A stretch of 64,000 nucleotides of DNA. It comes from Paludibacteraceae bacterium (GTDB lineage Bacteria; Bacteroidota; Bacteroidia; Bacteroidales; Paludibacteraceae). A program made the position numbers and the translations under genes. Positions 16,704-24,473 of this stretch are shown here, one piece after another. Location of the stretch: positions 104,407 to 168,406 of the forward strand of contig JAFSPA010000007.1 in assembly GCA_017443145.1 (NCBI GenBank). The letters run 5' to 3'. Below the pieces are notes generated by a model. The model ran no database searches. It had not been told where the DNA came from and worked only from the letters and a program-made list of their open reading frames with translations. How positions within the stretch are numbered: position 1 is the stretch's first letter; each line of letters opens with the position of its first letter.

Positions 16704-17489
16704 TTAGGTTGGTTTAATGCGTCTTCCAAGCCATGCACACAGACCGGGGAAGAAGCGCTTGATATCCACCATAATCAGTTCGCCACGACCGATAAACACT
16801 TCGCGTTTACCTTTGCGGATAGCCTTCACTATCTTACGCGCAGCGTCTTCCACCTTCATACCTTTATCCTGTCCCGGGTCCATAATGCCGTGCGGTTGTC
16901 CGCCTTTGTCCAAGGCGCGGAGCGATATATTCGTTCGTACACGTCCCGGGCACACAATAGTCACGCGGATATACTTGTCGTAATACTCAGCACGCAAGGT
17001 CTCGAAGAAACCGTATAGTGCGTGCTTGGACGAACTGTACGCGCAGCGCAGCGGGAAACCGAACTTACCGGCGATAGAGGTCGTGACGGCAATATGTCCT
17101 CCACCCGCATTGAGCATCATCGGCAGAATAGCTTTCGTGATAGCAACAGGAGCGAAATAGTTAATCTCCATTATCTGCCGCACCATATCCATCGTTGTAT
17201 CTTCGACACTGGTTCGCTGGCTGATACCGGCGTTAAGGAAGAGAATATCTATCCCGCCGAACCGGTCCCAAGCCTGACGAACAAGCAGTCCGACACCTTC
17301 CAGGTCGCTCAAATCGCTCGGCAGCACAAACACATCACCTGCGCCGTACTGACGACAGCGCTCGGCAACGACATCAAGCCGTTCCCGAGACGATGAAGTG
17401 AGTATGAGTTGGTCACCTTGAGAGGCATAGCGATACGCACACGCTTCACCTATGCCGCTCGAGGCACCTGTAATCCAAACGGTATCCAT
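16704..17489 (-). CDS. SDR oxidoreductase, probable 3-ketocapnine reductase
   Basis: A 261-residue classical short-chain dehydrogenase. The cofactor motif TGASSGIGEA is at residues 7-16, NAGIS at about 88, the catalytic Ser is in VTTSIAG, and YSSSK supplies Tyr/Lys. The C-terminus (VDIKRFFPGLCAWLGRRIK) is hydrophobic and basic, as in 3-ketodihydrosphingosine reductases that meet membrane lipids. Its ATG overlaps the stop of the alpha-oxoamine synthase by one base, strongly suggesting it reduces that enzyme's 3-keto product. Function inferred from family and position. Confidence 0.75.
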   Translation of the reverse strand: MDTVWITGASSGIGEACAYRYASQGDQLILTSSSRERLDVVAERCRQYGAGDVFVLPSDLSDLEGVGLLVRQAWDRFGGIDILFLNAGISQRTSVEDTTMDMVRQIMEINYFAPVAITKAILPMMLNAGGGHIAVTTSIAGKFGFPLRCAYSSSKHALYGFFETLRAEYYDKYIRVTIVCPGRVRTNISLRALDKGGQPHGIMDPGQDKGMKVEDAARKIVKAIRKGKREVFIGRGELIMVDIKRFFPGLCAWLGRRIKPT

Positions 17490-18754
17490 TACTTAATGAG
17501 TGCCATGTTAGGAATCTCTTTGTCGTAGTCACCCTTTGCGAGGCGCTCTTTGATATCCTTGAACGCAGCGAGTGTGCGGTCCACATCCTCGAACGAGTGC
17601 GCAGCCGTAGGAATAATACGGAAGATAAGCATTCCGGGAGGAATAACAGGATAGCAAACAATCGAGCAGAAGATATGGTAGTTCTCGCGCAGGTCAACCG
17701 CAATATTGGTTGCCTGGTTGATACCGCAATACAGATGCACAGGCGTTACGCAAGCCTCAGCCGGACCAATCTCGTAGCCGAGGTCGCGGAAACCTTTCTG
17801 GATACGACGGGTCACTTCCCAGAGATGTGCACGCAGTTGGTCACCTTCCGGACTGTCGATAATCTCCAGACGCTTGATACAGCCTTCGACGATAGGCATC
17901 GGAAGAGCTTTCGCATACATCTGTGAGCGCATGTTATAGCGCAGGTAGGTGATGATATCTTTCTCCGAAGCGACGAAGCCACCGATGGTTGCCATCGACT
18001 TAGCATATGCGCCGATATAGATATCCACACCGTCCATGACGTTGAAGTGCTCGGATGTTCCGCGTCCGTGAGGACCCATCACGCCGAATCCGTGTGCATC
18101 GTCAATCATCAGGCGGAAACGATATTTCTGTTTGAGAGCTACTATCTGGTCCAGAATACCGAGAGCGCCTGTCATACCGAACACACCTTCGGTGATAACG
18201 AGCACGCCACCACCGTTTTTCTCTGCCAGACCGCAAGCACGAGCCAGCACTTTCTCGCAATCTACGATATCGTTGTGGCGGAACTTGAACTTATCGCCTA
18301 TGTGCAAACGAATACCATCGAGCAAGCAAGCGTGAGCTTCTGCGTCGTACACAATCACGTCGTGACGACTAACAAGCGAGTCAATAGTGGACAGAATACC
18401 CTGATAGCCGAAGTTAAACAGGAAAGCAGCCTCTTTCTTCTCGAACTTAGCGAGCATCTGTTCGAATTTCTCGTGCAAAGCTGTTTGGCCGGTCATCATA
18501 CGGCTTCCCATCGGATACGCCATACCCCACTTAGCTGCAGCTTCTGCGTCCACGCGCCGAATCTCAGGATGGTTAGCCAGGCCCAGGTAGTTATTCAAAC
18601 TCCAAGTCAGCACTTCCTGTCCGTTAAAACGCATGTGCGGGCCAAGTTCGCCTTCGAGTTTTGGGAAAGCAAAATAGCCATCCGCACGTTCACGATACTG
18701 ACCGATAGGACCACCGGTCGATTTCTTGATTTTGTCAAAAATGTCTTGATACAT
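17489..18754 (-). CDS. Alpha-oxoamine synthase, probable cysteate fatty-acyltransferase
   Basis: A 421-residue fold-type I PLP enzyme of the AONS/SPT/KBL group. H141 (cofactor stacking) lies in DAEAHACLLDG, DDAHG is at 218-222, and the Schiff-base lysine is K252 in AYAKSMATIGGF. The N-terminal GYFAFPKLEGELG and WSLNNYLGLANHPE, with PMGSRMMTG, resemble the flavobacterial cysteate-acyltransferase group more than Bacteroides serine palmitoyltransferase. Expected reaction: cysteate + acyl thioester to 3-ketocapnine + CO2. A cysteate synthase in the same operon supports this. SPT is the main alternative. Confidence 0.78.
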   Translation of the reverse strand: MYQDIFDKIKKSTGGPIGQYRERADGYFAFPKLEGELGPHMRFNGQEVLTWSLNNYLGLANHPEIRRVDAEAAAKWGMAYPMGSRMMTGQTALHEKFEQMLAKFEKKEAAFLFNFGYQGILSTIDSLVSRHDVIVYDAEAHACLLDGIRLHIGDKFKFRHNDIVDCEKVLARACGLAEKNGGGVLVITEGVFGMTGALGILDQIVALKQKYRFRLMIDDAHGFGVMGPHGRGTSEHFNVMDGVDIYIGAYAKSMATIGGFVASEKDIITYLRYNMRSQMYAKALPMPIVEGCIKRLEIIDSPEGDQLRAHLWEVTRRIQKGFRDLGYEIGPAEACVTPVHLYCGINQATNIAVDLRENYHIFCSIVCYPVIPPGMLIFRIIPTAAHSFEDVDRTLAAFKDIKERLAKGDYDKEIPNMALIK

Positions 18755-18792
18755 ACGTATTGATTTGTGATTTATGATTGCTAATTTATGAT

Positions 18793-19881
18793 TTACTGCA
18801 CCCGTTGTCTTGCCACCAGTCCCATCAGCCAGAACAGGAACTTCGGCAGTGGTTTCTTGCGGTCACGTTTGCGCATATCGATAAACCAATTGAGTTTTTT
18901 TGCTACAGGGATCTTATGCGTCTCCACGAACTCAATCAGTGTGCCGTCCGGGTCTTCGATATATGTGAAATGTCCCGACGCTTCCCCCATGTCAAACACC
19001 TCGTCGCCTGGGCAACTATCCACGGTAAACGGATATCCTTTCTTGGCGCAGAACTTACCGAGTTCGCGCATATTGGTCACGTCGAAGCATATCTGTATGA
19101 AGCCCGGGTCACCCCAATAACGTCCTTCGTAAATCTTACGAGGCGTACGGTCAAAGGCCTGCACGAGTTCGATTGTGCTTTCACCCATCAGTCTCGAGAA
19201 CGCACCTTTGCGCGGTTGGGAACAAGCGAGCAGCACCCGACGGCAGTTAGCGTTCGAGCAATCGAGCAGTTGCCAGTCGTCGAACGAGCCTTTCTTGTCG
19301 TAGATGACGGTGTCGTAGCCGAGGATATTCTTGTAGAACGCCATCGATTTGCGCATGTCCGTTACGCCGACTACAGCGCCGATGATACCGCCTGTGAGCT
19401 TATGCTCATTGATATAGAGGCGCTTGTCCTCGACGAGTTGGAAGCAGTTACCATACAGGTCGCGCACATAGAAACAAGGTGTGCCGTCCGGCAGAGCCGA
19501 AACGGGACTGCACTCGGTCCATTTCTGCGTTATCTTCGCGTAAAAAGCGTTCACATCGCGGCATTTTACTTTCGCGCAGAGGATACCCAAATCGCCTACG
19601 GCAGGATTGAACTTAGCGGCAACGGGCTTACGCTCCGAGTACTGCCAAATCTCAAAGCCGCCACCTCCTTGCAGGTTGACTGCTATACAAGCATGACGCT
19701 TCTGGGCCATACCGCCCGTATAGGGCAACATCCGCTCTGCGACTGTGTCGTCTTCCAGGATCTTCACATCGATGCCGAACATCTCTATGAACCAGTTCCA
19801 CGACTTGCGGAAATTCTCCGTTCCGACGCCCACTTGCTGAATTCCGGAAATAAAGAAGTTATTATCCATATTATTCGCCAT
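18793..19881 (-). CDS. Double VOC-domain protein, first gene of the sulfonolipid operon
   Basis: Starting at the ATG at 19881 gives 362 residues. The longer open frame is excluded because the promoter lies inside it. Two vicinal-oxygen-chelate halves are seen (about 10-145 and 160-310), then a basic, hydrophobic tail (KKLNWFIDMRKRD, FLFWLMGLVARQR) that may bind membrane. Several positions usually holding metal His are changed (GIQQVG, GDLGIL, GAVVGV, GFIQIC), while acidic ligands such as FEIWQ and LIEFVE remain. Dioxygenase/lyase activity is therefore uncertain; it may bind a lipid intermediate. Function unknown. Confidence 0.75.
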   Translation of the reverse strand: MANNMDNNFFISGIQQVGVGTENFRKSWNWFIEMFGIDVKILEDDTVAERMLPYTGGMAQKRHACIAVNLQGGGGFEIWQYSERKPVAAKFNPAVGDLGILCAKVKCRDVNAFYAKITQKWTECSPVSALPDGTPCFYVRDLYGNCFQLVEDKRLYINEHKLTGGIIGAVVGVTDMRKSMAFYKNILGYDTVIYDKKGSFDDWQLLDCSNANCRRVLLACSQPRKGAFSRLMGESTIELVQAFDRTPRKIYEGRYWGDPGFIQICFDVTNMRELGKFCAKKGYPFTVDSCPGDEVFDMGEASGHFTYIEDPDGTLIEFVETHKIPVAKKLNWFIDMRKRDRKKPLPKFLFWLMGLVARQRVQ

Positions 19882-19887
19882 ATTACT

Positions 19888-19904
19888 CCAAATTATCAAT
19901 TTGG
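19888..19904 (-). promoter_or_regulatory. Perfect palindrome at the operon transcription start
   Basis: CCAAATT-ATC-AATTTGG is a perfect 7-bp inverted repeat with 3-bp centre. It begins 3 bp past the -7 box and ends 6 bp before the ATG. It could be a repressor operator or an RNA hairpin at the 5' end of the message. Confidence 0.6.
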
Positions 19905-19907
19905 CGG

Positions 19908-19939
19908 CAAAAGTACAACAATTTTTGCATACATGCAAA
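19908..19939 (-). promoter_or_regulatory. sigma-ABfr-type promoter of the sulfonolipid/Hdr operon
   Basis: Minus strand TTTG (19936-19939), exactly 20 bp, TACTTTTG (19908-19915). This places transcription start near 19900 and the first usable ATG at 19881. Confidence 0.8.
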
Positions 19940-19948
19940 TAATTGCAC

Positions 19949-19980
19949 AAAAAAAGTGCAGAAAACCGTAATTTTCTGCA
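19949..19980 (-). terminator. Intrinsic terminator after the ADH-ALDH gene
   Basis: TGCAGAAAA and TTTTCTGCA form a 9-bp stem around a 6-base loop, followed on the minus strand by CTTTTTTT. It separates the 877-residue fusion gene from the operon starting at 19881. Confidence 0.8.
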
Positions 19981-20004
19981 TTTAGTTATCAAACTTTCGA
20001 ACTA

Positions 20005-22638
20005 CTATCGCTCAAAAAGTCGCAACAACGACATCTTCTTCTTTCCCGCTGTGCCGGTGTACGGATGTTCGCGTAGCGACAAGTTGAAGCAAGTCAATCC
20101 GCGCAACACGGTCTGCGGATGAGTGAACTCGCGGAAACCCCATTCGCCGTGATAGGCTCCCATTCCGGAATGTCCGGTACCGTTAAATGGCACCCCTTTG
20201 ACCATCATATGGATACACACTTCGTTGATGCACCCACCGCCGAATTGTTGGGTCTGCATCACGCGGTTCGCCCAGCGTATGTTCTTGGTAAACAGGTACA
20301 TAGCCAACGGATGTTCGCGTTCCGCAATAGTGTTCATAAGACTGTCTATCTCGGCATCGTTGTACGGCACTATTGGCAGTAACGGACAGAACAGTTCGTG
20401 CTGCACGATATGCTCATCAATACCCACCGGATAGATAATCGTCGGCGCATACTTGCGGGTCGTCTTATCGCCCACACCGCCAAAGAGTATCCGCTCGCGA
20501 TATTCGTCCGCCAGTTTAGCACATTTATCGTAGGCCCCGTCGGTAATGAGTTTGGGATATTCGGGATTCGTCTCCGCATGTTCGCCAATCTGTGCAATAA
20601 AGGCTTTTTTGAGCTCGGCAATAAACTCATCTGCCACTTCTTGTGCGACCGCTATCTGGTTAATATTGATACAGATCTGTCCGGCGTTAGTAAGTTTGAA
20701 GAAGGCAATCTTTCGCGCCGCATCTTTGAGGTCTGCATCCTTGCGAACAACACACCAGTTACCCGTTTCGCCACCAAGTTCGAGCGCAACAGGAGTTAGG
20801 TTCTTCGCAGCCTCAGCCAGCACATGCTTACCCACATTAGGCGAACCGGTATAGAAAATCTTGTCAAACCGCTGTGCAAGGCACATATCCGCCACATCGT
20901 GACCACCGTCAATCAGCGTGATGTATTCCGGAGAAAAGACCTCGGCAAAGAACCGTTTGAGCGCAGCCGTCGATGCCGCAGACTTGGAACTGGACTTGAT
21001 AACCACCGTATTTCCTCCGCACATGGCGGCTGCCACAACGCCTATCGTGAGCAAGATCGGGAAATTAAACGGACTAATAACCAGCGACACACCGTATGGC
21101 ATTTTATACACTTTCGTCACCATACTCGGGAAGCACATCAATCCGCTGAAATGCCTTTCCGGACGGGCCCAGCGACGCAAACCGTGTATCATCTCGTTAA
21201 TCTCAACAACAATCGGTCCGATATCGCACAGATACGCCTCTAATTCCGTCCGGCCAAGATCCTCTCTGAGTGCGTCCGTAAACTCTTTCTCATGTGCCAA
21301 AACAGCCGCTTTGAGTTTCTTGAGTTGCTGTATCCGCCAGCGAACAGGCAAAGTCGTTCCGGTTCTAAAGAACCGTCTCTGCGTGGCAACAATCTCTTCG
21401 ACCCGCTCCTGCGTAAATGCGTTTTGCTGCTCCATTGTTACTGTATTTAAAATCTGTTTGATATCCTTATTATTAAGTGTTATCGGTGCCGAATAATTGA
21501 TTGAATCGGCAGCAACCATGCGCGTTAATTTATTATGGTCGCAGGCTCTGACAGGCGACGCAATCCTGTCCATTCCGCAAGCGTGCAGCAGGTCCCTAAT
21601 AGCCTGCAGAAAGTCCGGCACACCGCAGTATTTCGCCATCTTATCGTACTTGGCTTGGCACACTTTCTGCTGGAACTCAAGAACCGGCAACAACATCAGC
21701 GATATAGCCTGTCCATGCGATAAATGATACGTCGCTCCTATTGAATGCGCAAACGCGTGCACGTAGCCCGCAAGCTGCGTGTTAATCGCATTGCCGCCAT
21801 ACATAGCCGCTTTGCACATCGCAAGTCGCGCCTCACTCATTCGCTCATTCGATAATTCGTTCACTTGTTCACTCGTCAACAACGGCAGATTCTCCAAAAT
21901 CAGCTTCACGCCCTCAAGCGACTTATGCATATCATCCTTCGAACTCTTGACATCCGCCACAACGCCTTCTATACAATGACTCAGCGCATCTATACCGCAA
22001 GCCGCTGTCACGCTCTTCGGCGCATGCATAGTGAGTTCGCTGTCATGGATGACATGCGCTACATGCAGACCAATCAGCACGGTCGAGCCTTTCGCACCTT
22101 TGTCGTTGCTCACCACCGCTCCAACCGTCAACTCTGCCCCCGTTCCTGCTGTCGATGGCACCATAATAAGCGGAATAGTATTACCCGGAACGGGTAAGAA
22201 CTTCAGCAGCAGGGACTTAACCGACCGACGCGGCATCTTCACGCCCGCGGCAATCATCTTGCAGCTGTCCATCACCGATCCGCCACCCAGCGCGATAATA
22301 GCTTCTGCCTTGGTCTCAAGAGCCTGTCTGCGTCCCGCGTCGATGATGCCGATAGTCGGTTCGGAGTTGATGTCATTAAAGACCGAATAGCCTATCTTCG
22401 CCGCCTCGAGCGACTCGATAATAGCCTTGTCAAAACCGAGCGACGTCAGTGTCTGGTCGGTCACAAGCAACACCTGCTTATACCCGTATTGAAGGCATAA
22501 CTCGCCTATCTTCCTACGCGCCCCCAGCCCTTCCGTCACCTCCGGATCAGGCAACGGTATAGCATGTATCACCTTCCCTGGCAACCGACGAATATGTTCC
22601 CTAAAACGATATGTTTCCAAATTTCGATATGTTTCCAT
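20005..22638 (-). CDS. Fe-type alcohol dehydrogenase fused to a class-3-like aldehyde dehydrogenase
   Basis: An 877-residue fusion. The iron alcohol dehydrogenase domain (about 20-395) has GGGSVMDSCK, PSTAGTGAE, and metal ligands in GIDALSHCIEG and HAFAHSIGATYHLSHG. The aldehyde dehydrogenase domain (about 405-860) has SPFNFPILLTIG, ELGGE (general base Glu) and NAGQIC (catalytic Cys). The order ADH then ALDH is the reverse of AdhE, and the ALDH half resembles class 3 fatty-aldehyde dehydrogenases. It may oxidise long-chain alcohols or aldehydes to acids near the sulfonolipid pathway (inference). It has its own promoter and terminator. Codons for the first residues lie in an 18-bp tandem repeat. 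Confidence 0.85.
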   Translation of the reverse strand: METYRNLETYRFREHIRRLPGKVIHAIPLPDPEVTEGLGARRKIGELCLQYGYKQVLLVTDQTLTSLGFDKAIIESLEAAKIGYSVFNDINSEPTIGIIDAGRRQALETKAEAIIALGGGSVMDSCKMIAAGVKMPRRSVKSLLLKFLPVPGNTIPLIMVPSTAGTGAELTVGAVVSNDKGAKGSTVLIGLHVAHVIHDSELTMHAPKSVTAACGIDALSHCIEGVVADVKSSKDDMHKSLEGVKLILENLPLLTSEQVNELSNERMSEARLAMCKAAMYGGNAINTQLAGYVHAFAHSIGATYHLSHGQAISLMLLPVLEFQQKVCQAKYDKMAKYCGVPDFLQAIRDLLHACGMDRIASPVRACDHNKLTRMVAADSINYSAPITLNNKDIKQILNTVTMEQQNAFTQERVEEIVATQRRFFRTGTTLPVRWRIQQLKKLKAAVLAHEKEFTDALREDLGRTELEAYLCDIGPIVVEINEMIHGLRRWARPERHFSGLMCFPSMVTKVYKMPYGVSLVISPFNFPILLTIGVVAAAMCGGNTVVIKSSSKSAASTAALKRFFAEVFSPEYITLIDGGHDVADMCLAQRFDKIFYTGSPNVGKHVLAEAAKNLTPVALELGGETGNWCVVRKDADLKDAARKIAFFKLTNAGQICININQIAVAQEVADEFIAELKKAFIAQIGEHAETNPEYPKLITDGAYDKCAKLADEYRERILFGGVGDKTTRKYAPTIIYPVGIDEHIVQHELFCPLLPIVPYNDAEIDSLMNTIAEREHPLAMYLFTKNIRWANRVMQTQQFGGGCINEVCIHMMVKGVPFNGTGHSGMGAYHGEWGFREFTHPQTVLRGLTCFNLSLREHPYTGTAGKKKMSLLRLFER

Positions 22639-22678
22639 AGTACGATATGTTTCAATATTTCGAATATGATTCTATATA
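22589..22678 (-). repeat. 18-bp tandem repeat x5 spanning the start of the ADH-ALDH gene
   Basis: Five consecutive 18-bp units begin at 22589, 22607, 22625, 22643 and 22661. The three middle ones share CGATATGTTTC on the plus strand and the outer two are diverged. In the gene frame they encode six-residue units of the type xETYRx (ETYRT, ETYRN, ETYRF, then EHIR). The annotated ATG lies inside the third unit, so copy number could move the start. Confidence 0.75.
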
Positions 22679-22701
22679 GTCATATTCTTCCAATTCGCCT
22701 G

Positions 22702-22733
22702 CAAAATTACAGCTTTTTTCGCAAATACGCAAG
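22702..22733 (-). promoter_or_regulatory. sigma-ABfr-type promoter of the ADH-ALDH gene
   Basis: Minus strand CTTG (22730-22733), 20 bp, TAATTTTG (22702-22709). The -33 box has one mismatch to TTTG. Confidence 0.65.
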
Positions 22734-22821
22734 AAATTAACTAAAAAAAATACACAACTCCTAAAATCCCCTTGCATTTTCCTTTTTAATGTCGTACCCT
22801 CGTACCACAGATAACACAATG

Positions 22822-22887
22822 TAATTACTATGAAATTAGTATGTGATTAGTATGTGATTAGTATGATATTACTATGTCATTAGTATG
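22822..22887. repeat. 11-bp-period tandem array, six units
   Basis: Six contiguous 11-bp units of consensus NNATTA(G/C)TATG lie between the divergent ADH-ALDH and 23030 promoters. The first two bases of each unit vary while the rest is fixed. The 391-bp gap 22639-23029 otherwise holds the two promoters and AT-rich sequence. Confidence 0.8.
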
Positions 22888-22968
22888 TTAGAAGGCTAAT
22901 TCCATCGGAAGAGTAGTATAACTTGAATACTACAAACAACCTAAAAATGCATAAAAATTTGCCAAATA

Positions 22969-23000
22969 TTTGCACAATCCAAAAAAAAGCAGTACTTTTG
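22969..23000 (+). promoter_or_regulatory. sigma-ABfr-type promoter of the 23030 gene
   Basis: TTTG (22969-22972), 20-bp spacer with A8, TACTTTTG (22993-23000), both exact matches to the Bacteroidetes consensus; 29 bp before the ATG. Confidence 0.85.
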
Positions 23001-23029
23001 CGGCGTAAACCAATTAAACAATATAAATT

Positions 23030-24265
23030 ATGAGAAAAATTTTACTTCTATTGGCACTATTTTCAGCCACCATCCTTTCTGCCAAAGTGCAGTCAGAATT
23101 CCCTGTTGACCTGACCAAGATGGATCATCCGTATTACTTACTAAGCGGTTCGGACTGGTATCCGCAAACAATCTACGGCGACCTGAAACTGGATAGCATC
23201 GTGTGGAAATACACTCCGATGTTAGGTTCTGACGGTTGGGGGTATTACCTGTTTGATGCCAATGGCAACTTGACAAAACAGGACTATTACTATGAAGGTT
23301 CTAATCACTATCAGGTCTTCTATGACTATGATGCCAACGGGCATTGCTGGCAGAGTGTGGCGAAAGGGATTAACACCTACAATGCTCAGTGGGAGGAGGT
23401 CCAAAAAGCAGAGTTCATATGCGACGCAAAAGGACGTGCAACGCAGCAAATACACTCCCTTTATGCTTCTGGAAAATGGCAACCGCTGGTGAAATACACA
23501 GCAACATTCGATGCACATGATAATTGCACAGAATGGGCCGAATATCAGTATCAGACAGATCTGCAGACTTGGAAAACTACGTACATGTTTAAAAGCACCT
23601 ATACGTATAACGCCAATGGTCAAGTAACAAAAAGAGAGAGCACCTATTGGTATCCTGACAACGGATGGAAGAATGGGGCTAAGTACGAATATGAATACGA
23701 TGCAAAAGGAAGAGAAACGCTCTGCATAGAATACAACGGAAGCGGTTCCTCTTGGATTAATTATAAGAAAAGAACTACCGGATACTCGGATCCCATTGAC
23801 GGAGTAATCTATGTCTTGATTCACACGGAAGAATGGAACAGTAGCACCAGTCAGTGGAATAACTATGAAGTAGAGGGATACAGATATTACGAGAATGGTC
23901 CGTGGTATTATTACACCGAAAGTTTTTATGAGAACTCCTCACTGCAATCTTATTTGACCCAGAACCGCACCTTCAATGCCAATGGTCAGTTGATTTTAGA
24001 CGAAACAGAATATGCGAGCGACCATCATATTGACCGCTCGGAATATTCGTATGATGAATTTGGCAACAGAATTACCTACATCTACTCCGAATCAGGCAAG
24101 ACAGTCTCTACCCGCCGTTGGTACTTTAGCGCACCTACCGAGGGAATTGATGAAGTGTTCACCAACAAGGCCGACAACCAAGCCCGCAAGGTGCTGCGCA
24201 ACGGACAGATACACATCCTGCGGAACAATCGCGTCTATACCCTCGACGGCAAAGAACTCAGGTAA
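23030..24265 (+). CDS. Secreted YD/RHS-like repeat protein with C-terminal sorting-type tail
   Basis: A 411-residue protein with a signal peptide (about 1-18). A body rich in Tyr, Trp, Asp and Asn repeats phrases such as YDYDANGH, YTYNANGQ, YEYDAKGR and SYDEFGNR. These are the hallmark of YD-type beta-strand repeats found in secreted Bacteroidetes proteins. The last 25 residues (KVLRNGQIHILRNNRVY, then DGKELR) resemble the tail of the 62451 product and may be a type IX secretion sorting signal. It stands alone between its own promoter and terminator. Function unknown, surface or secreted. Confidence 0.75.
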   Translation: MRKILLLLALFSATILSAKVQSEFPVDLTKMDHPYYLLSGSDWYPQTIYGDLKLDSIVWKYTPMLGSDGWGYYLFDANGNLTKQDYYYEGSNHYQVFYDYDANGHCWQSVAKGINTYNAQWEEVQKAEFICDAKGRATQQIHSLYASGKWQPLVKYTATFDAHDNCTEWAEYQYQTDLQTWKTTYMFKSTYTYNANGQVTKRESTYWYPDNGWKNGAKYEYEYDAKGRETLCIEYNGSGSSWINYKKRTTGYSDPIDGVIYVLIHTEEWNSSTSQWNNYEVEGYRYYENGPWYYYTESFYENSSLQSYLTQNRTFNANGQLILDETEYASDHHIDRSEYSYDEFGNRITYIYSESGKTVSTRRWYFSAPTEGIDEVFTNKADNQARKVLRNGQIHILRNNRVYTLDGKELR

Positions 24266-24310
24266 ATAGCAGTCAGTCGGCTAAACACCCCGAATGGCAA
24301 TTTTACGCCT

Positions 24311-24344
24311 CGGTCGCTGACCGCGGGTGTCGAGCCTCTCGACA
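24311..24344 (+). other. Two adjacent perfect hairpins before a terminator
   Basis: CGGTC-GCT-GACCG (24311-24323) and TGTCGAG-CCT-CTCGACA (24328-24344) follow the 23030 gene and run directly into its terminator stem. They may stabilise the transcript 3' end. Confidence 0.45.
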
Positions 24345-24380
24345 AAAGTGCAGGAATTTGACGATTTCTGCACTTTTTTT
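24344..24380 (+). terminator. Intrinsic terminator after the 23030 gene
   Basis: AAAAGTGCAG and CTGCACTTTT form a 10-bp stem with a T7 run. Confidence 0.8.
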
Positions 24381-24389
24381 GCAAATAAA

Positions 24390-24421
24390 TTTGCATATAT
24401 GAAAAAAAAGCAGTACCTTTG
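24390..24421 (+). promoter_or_regulatory. sigma-ABfr-type promoter of the 24474 gene
   Basis: TTTG (24390-24393), 20-bp spacer with A8, TACCTTTG (24414-24421); 52 bp before the ATG. Confidence 0.8.
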
Positions 24422-24473
24422 CCGCCAAATTTATTAATTACACGTAATTTGCAACAAAGAATGCATTATAGAT

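Noticed and set aside
18778..19971. Long 397-residue plus-strand ORF
   Set aside because: It is the exact antisense of the VOC gene, has no recognisable domain or promoter, and arises from the GC-rich codon use of the real gene. Similar antisense frames at 18047-18763 and 24766-25587 were dropped for the same reason.
20005..22638. Bifunctional AdhE acetaldehyde/alcohol dehydrogenase
   Set aside because: Domain order is reversed and the ALDH half is class-3-like rather than the CoA-acylating type.
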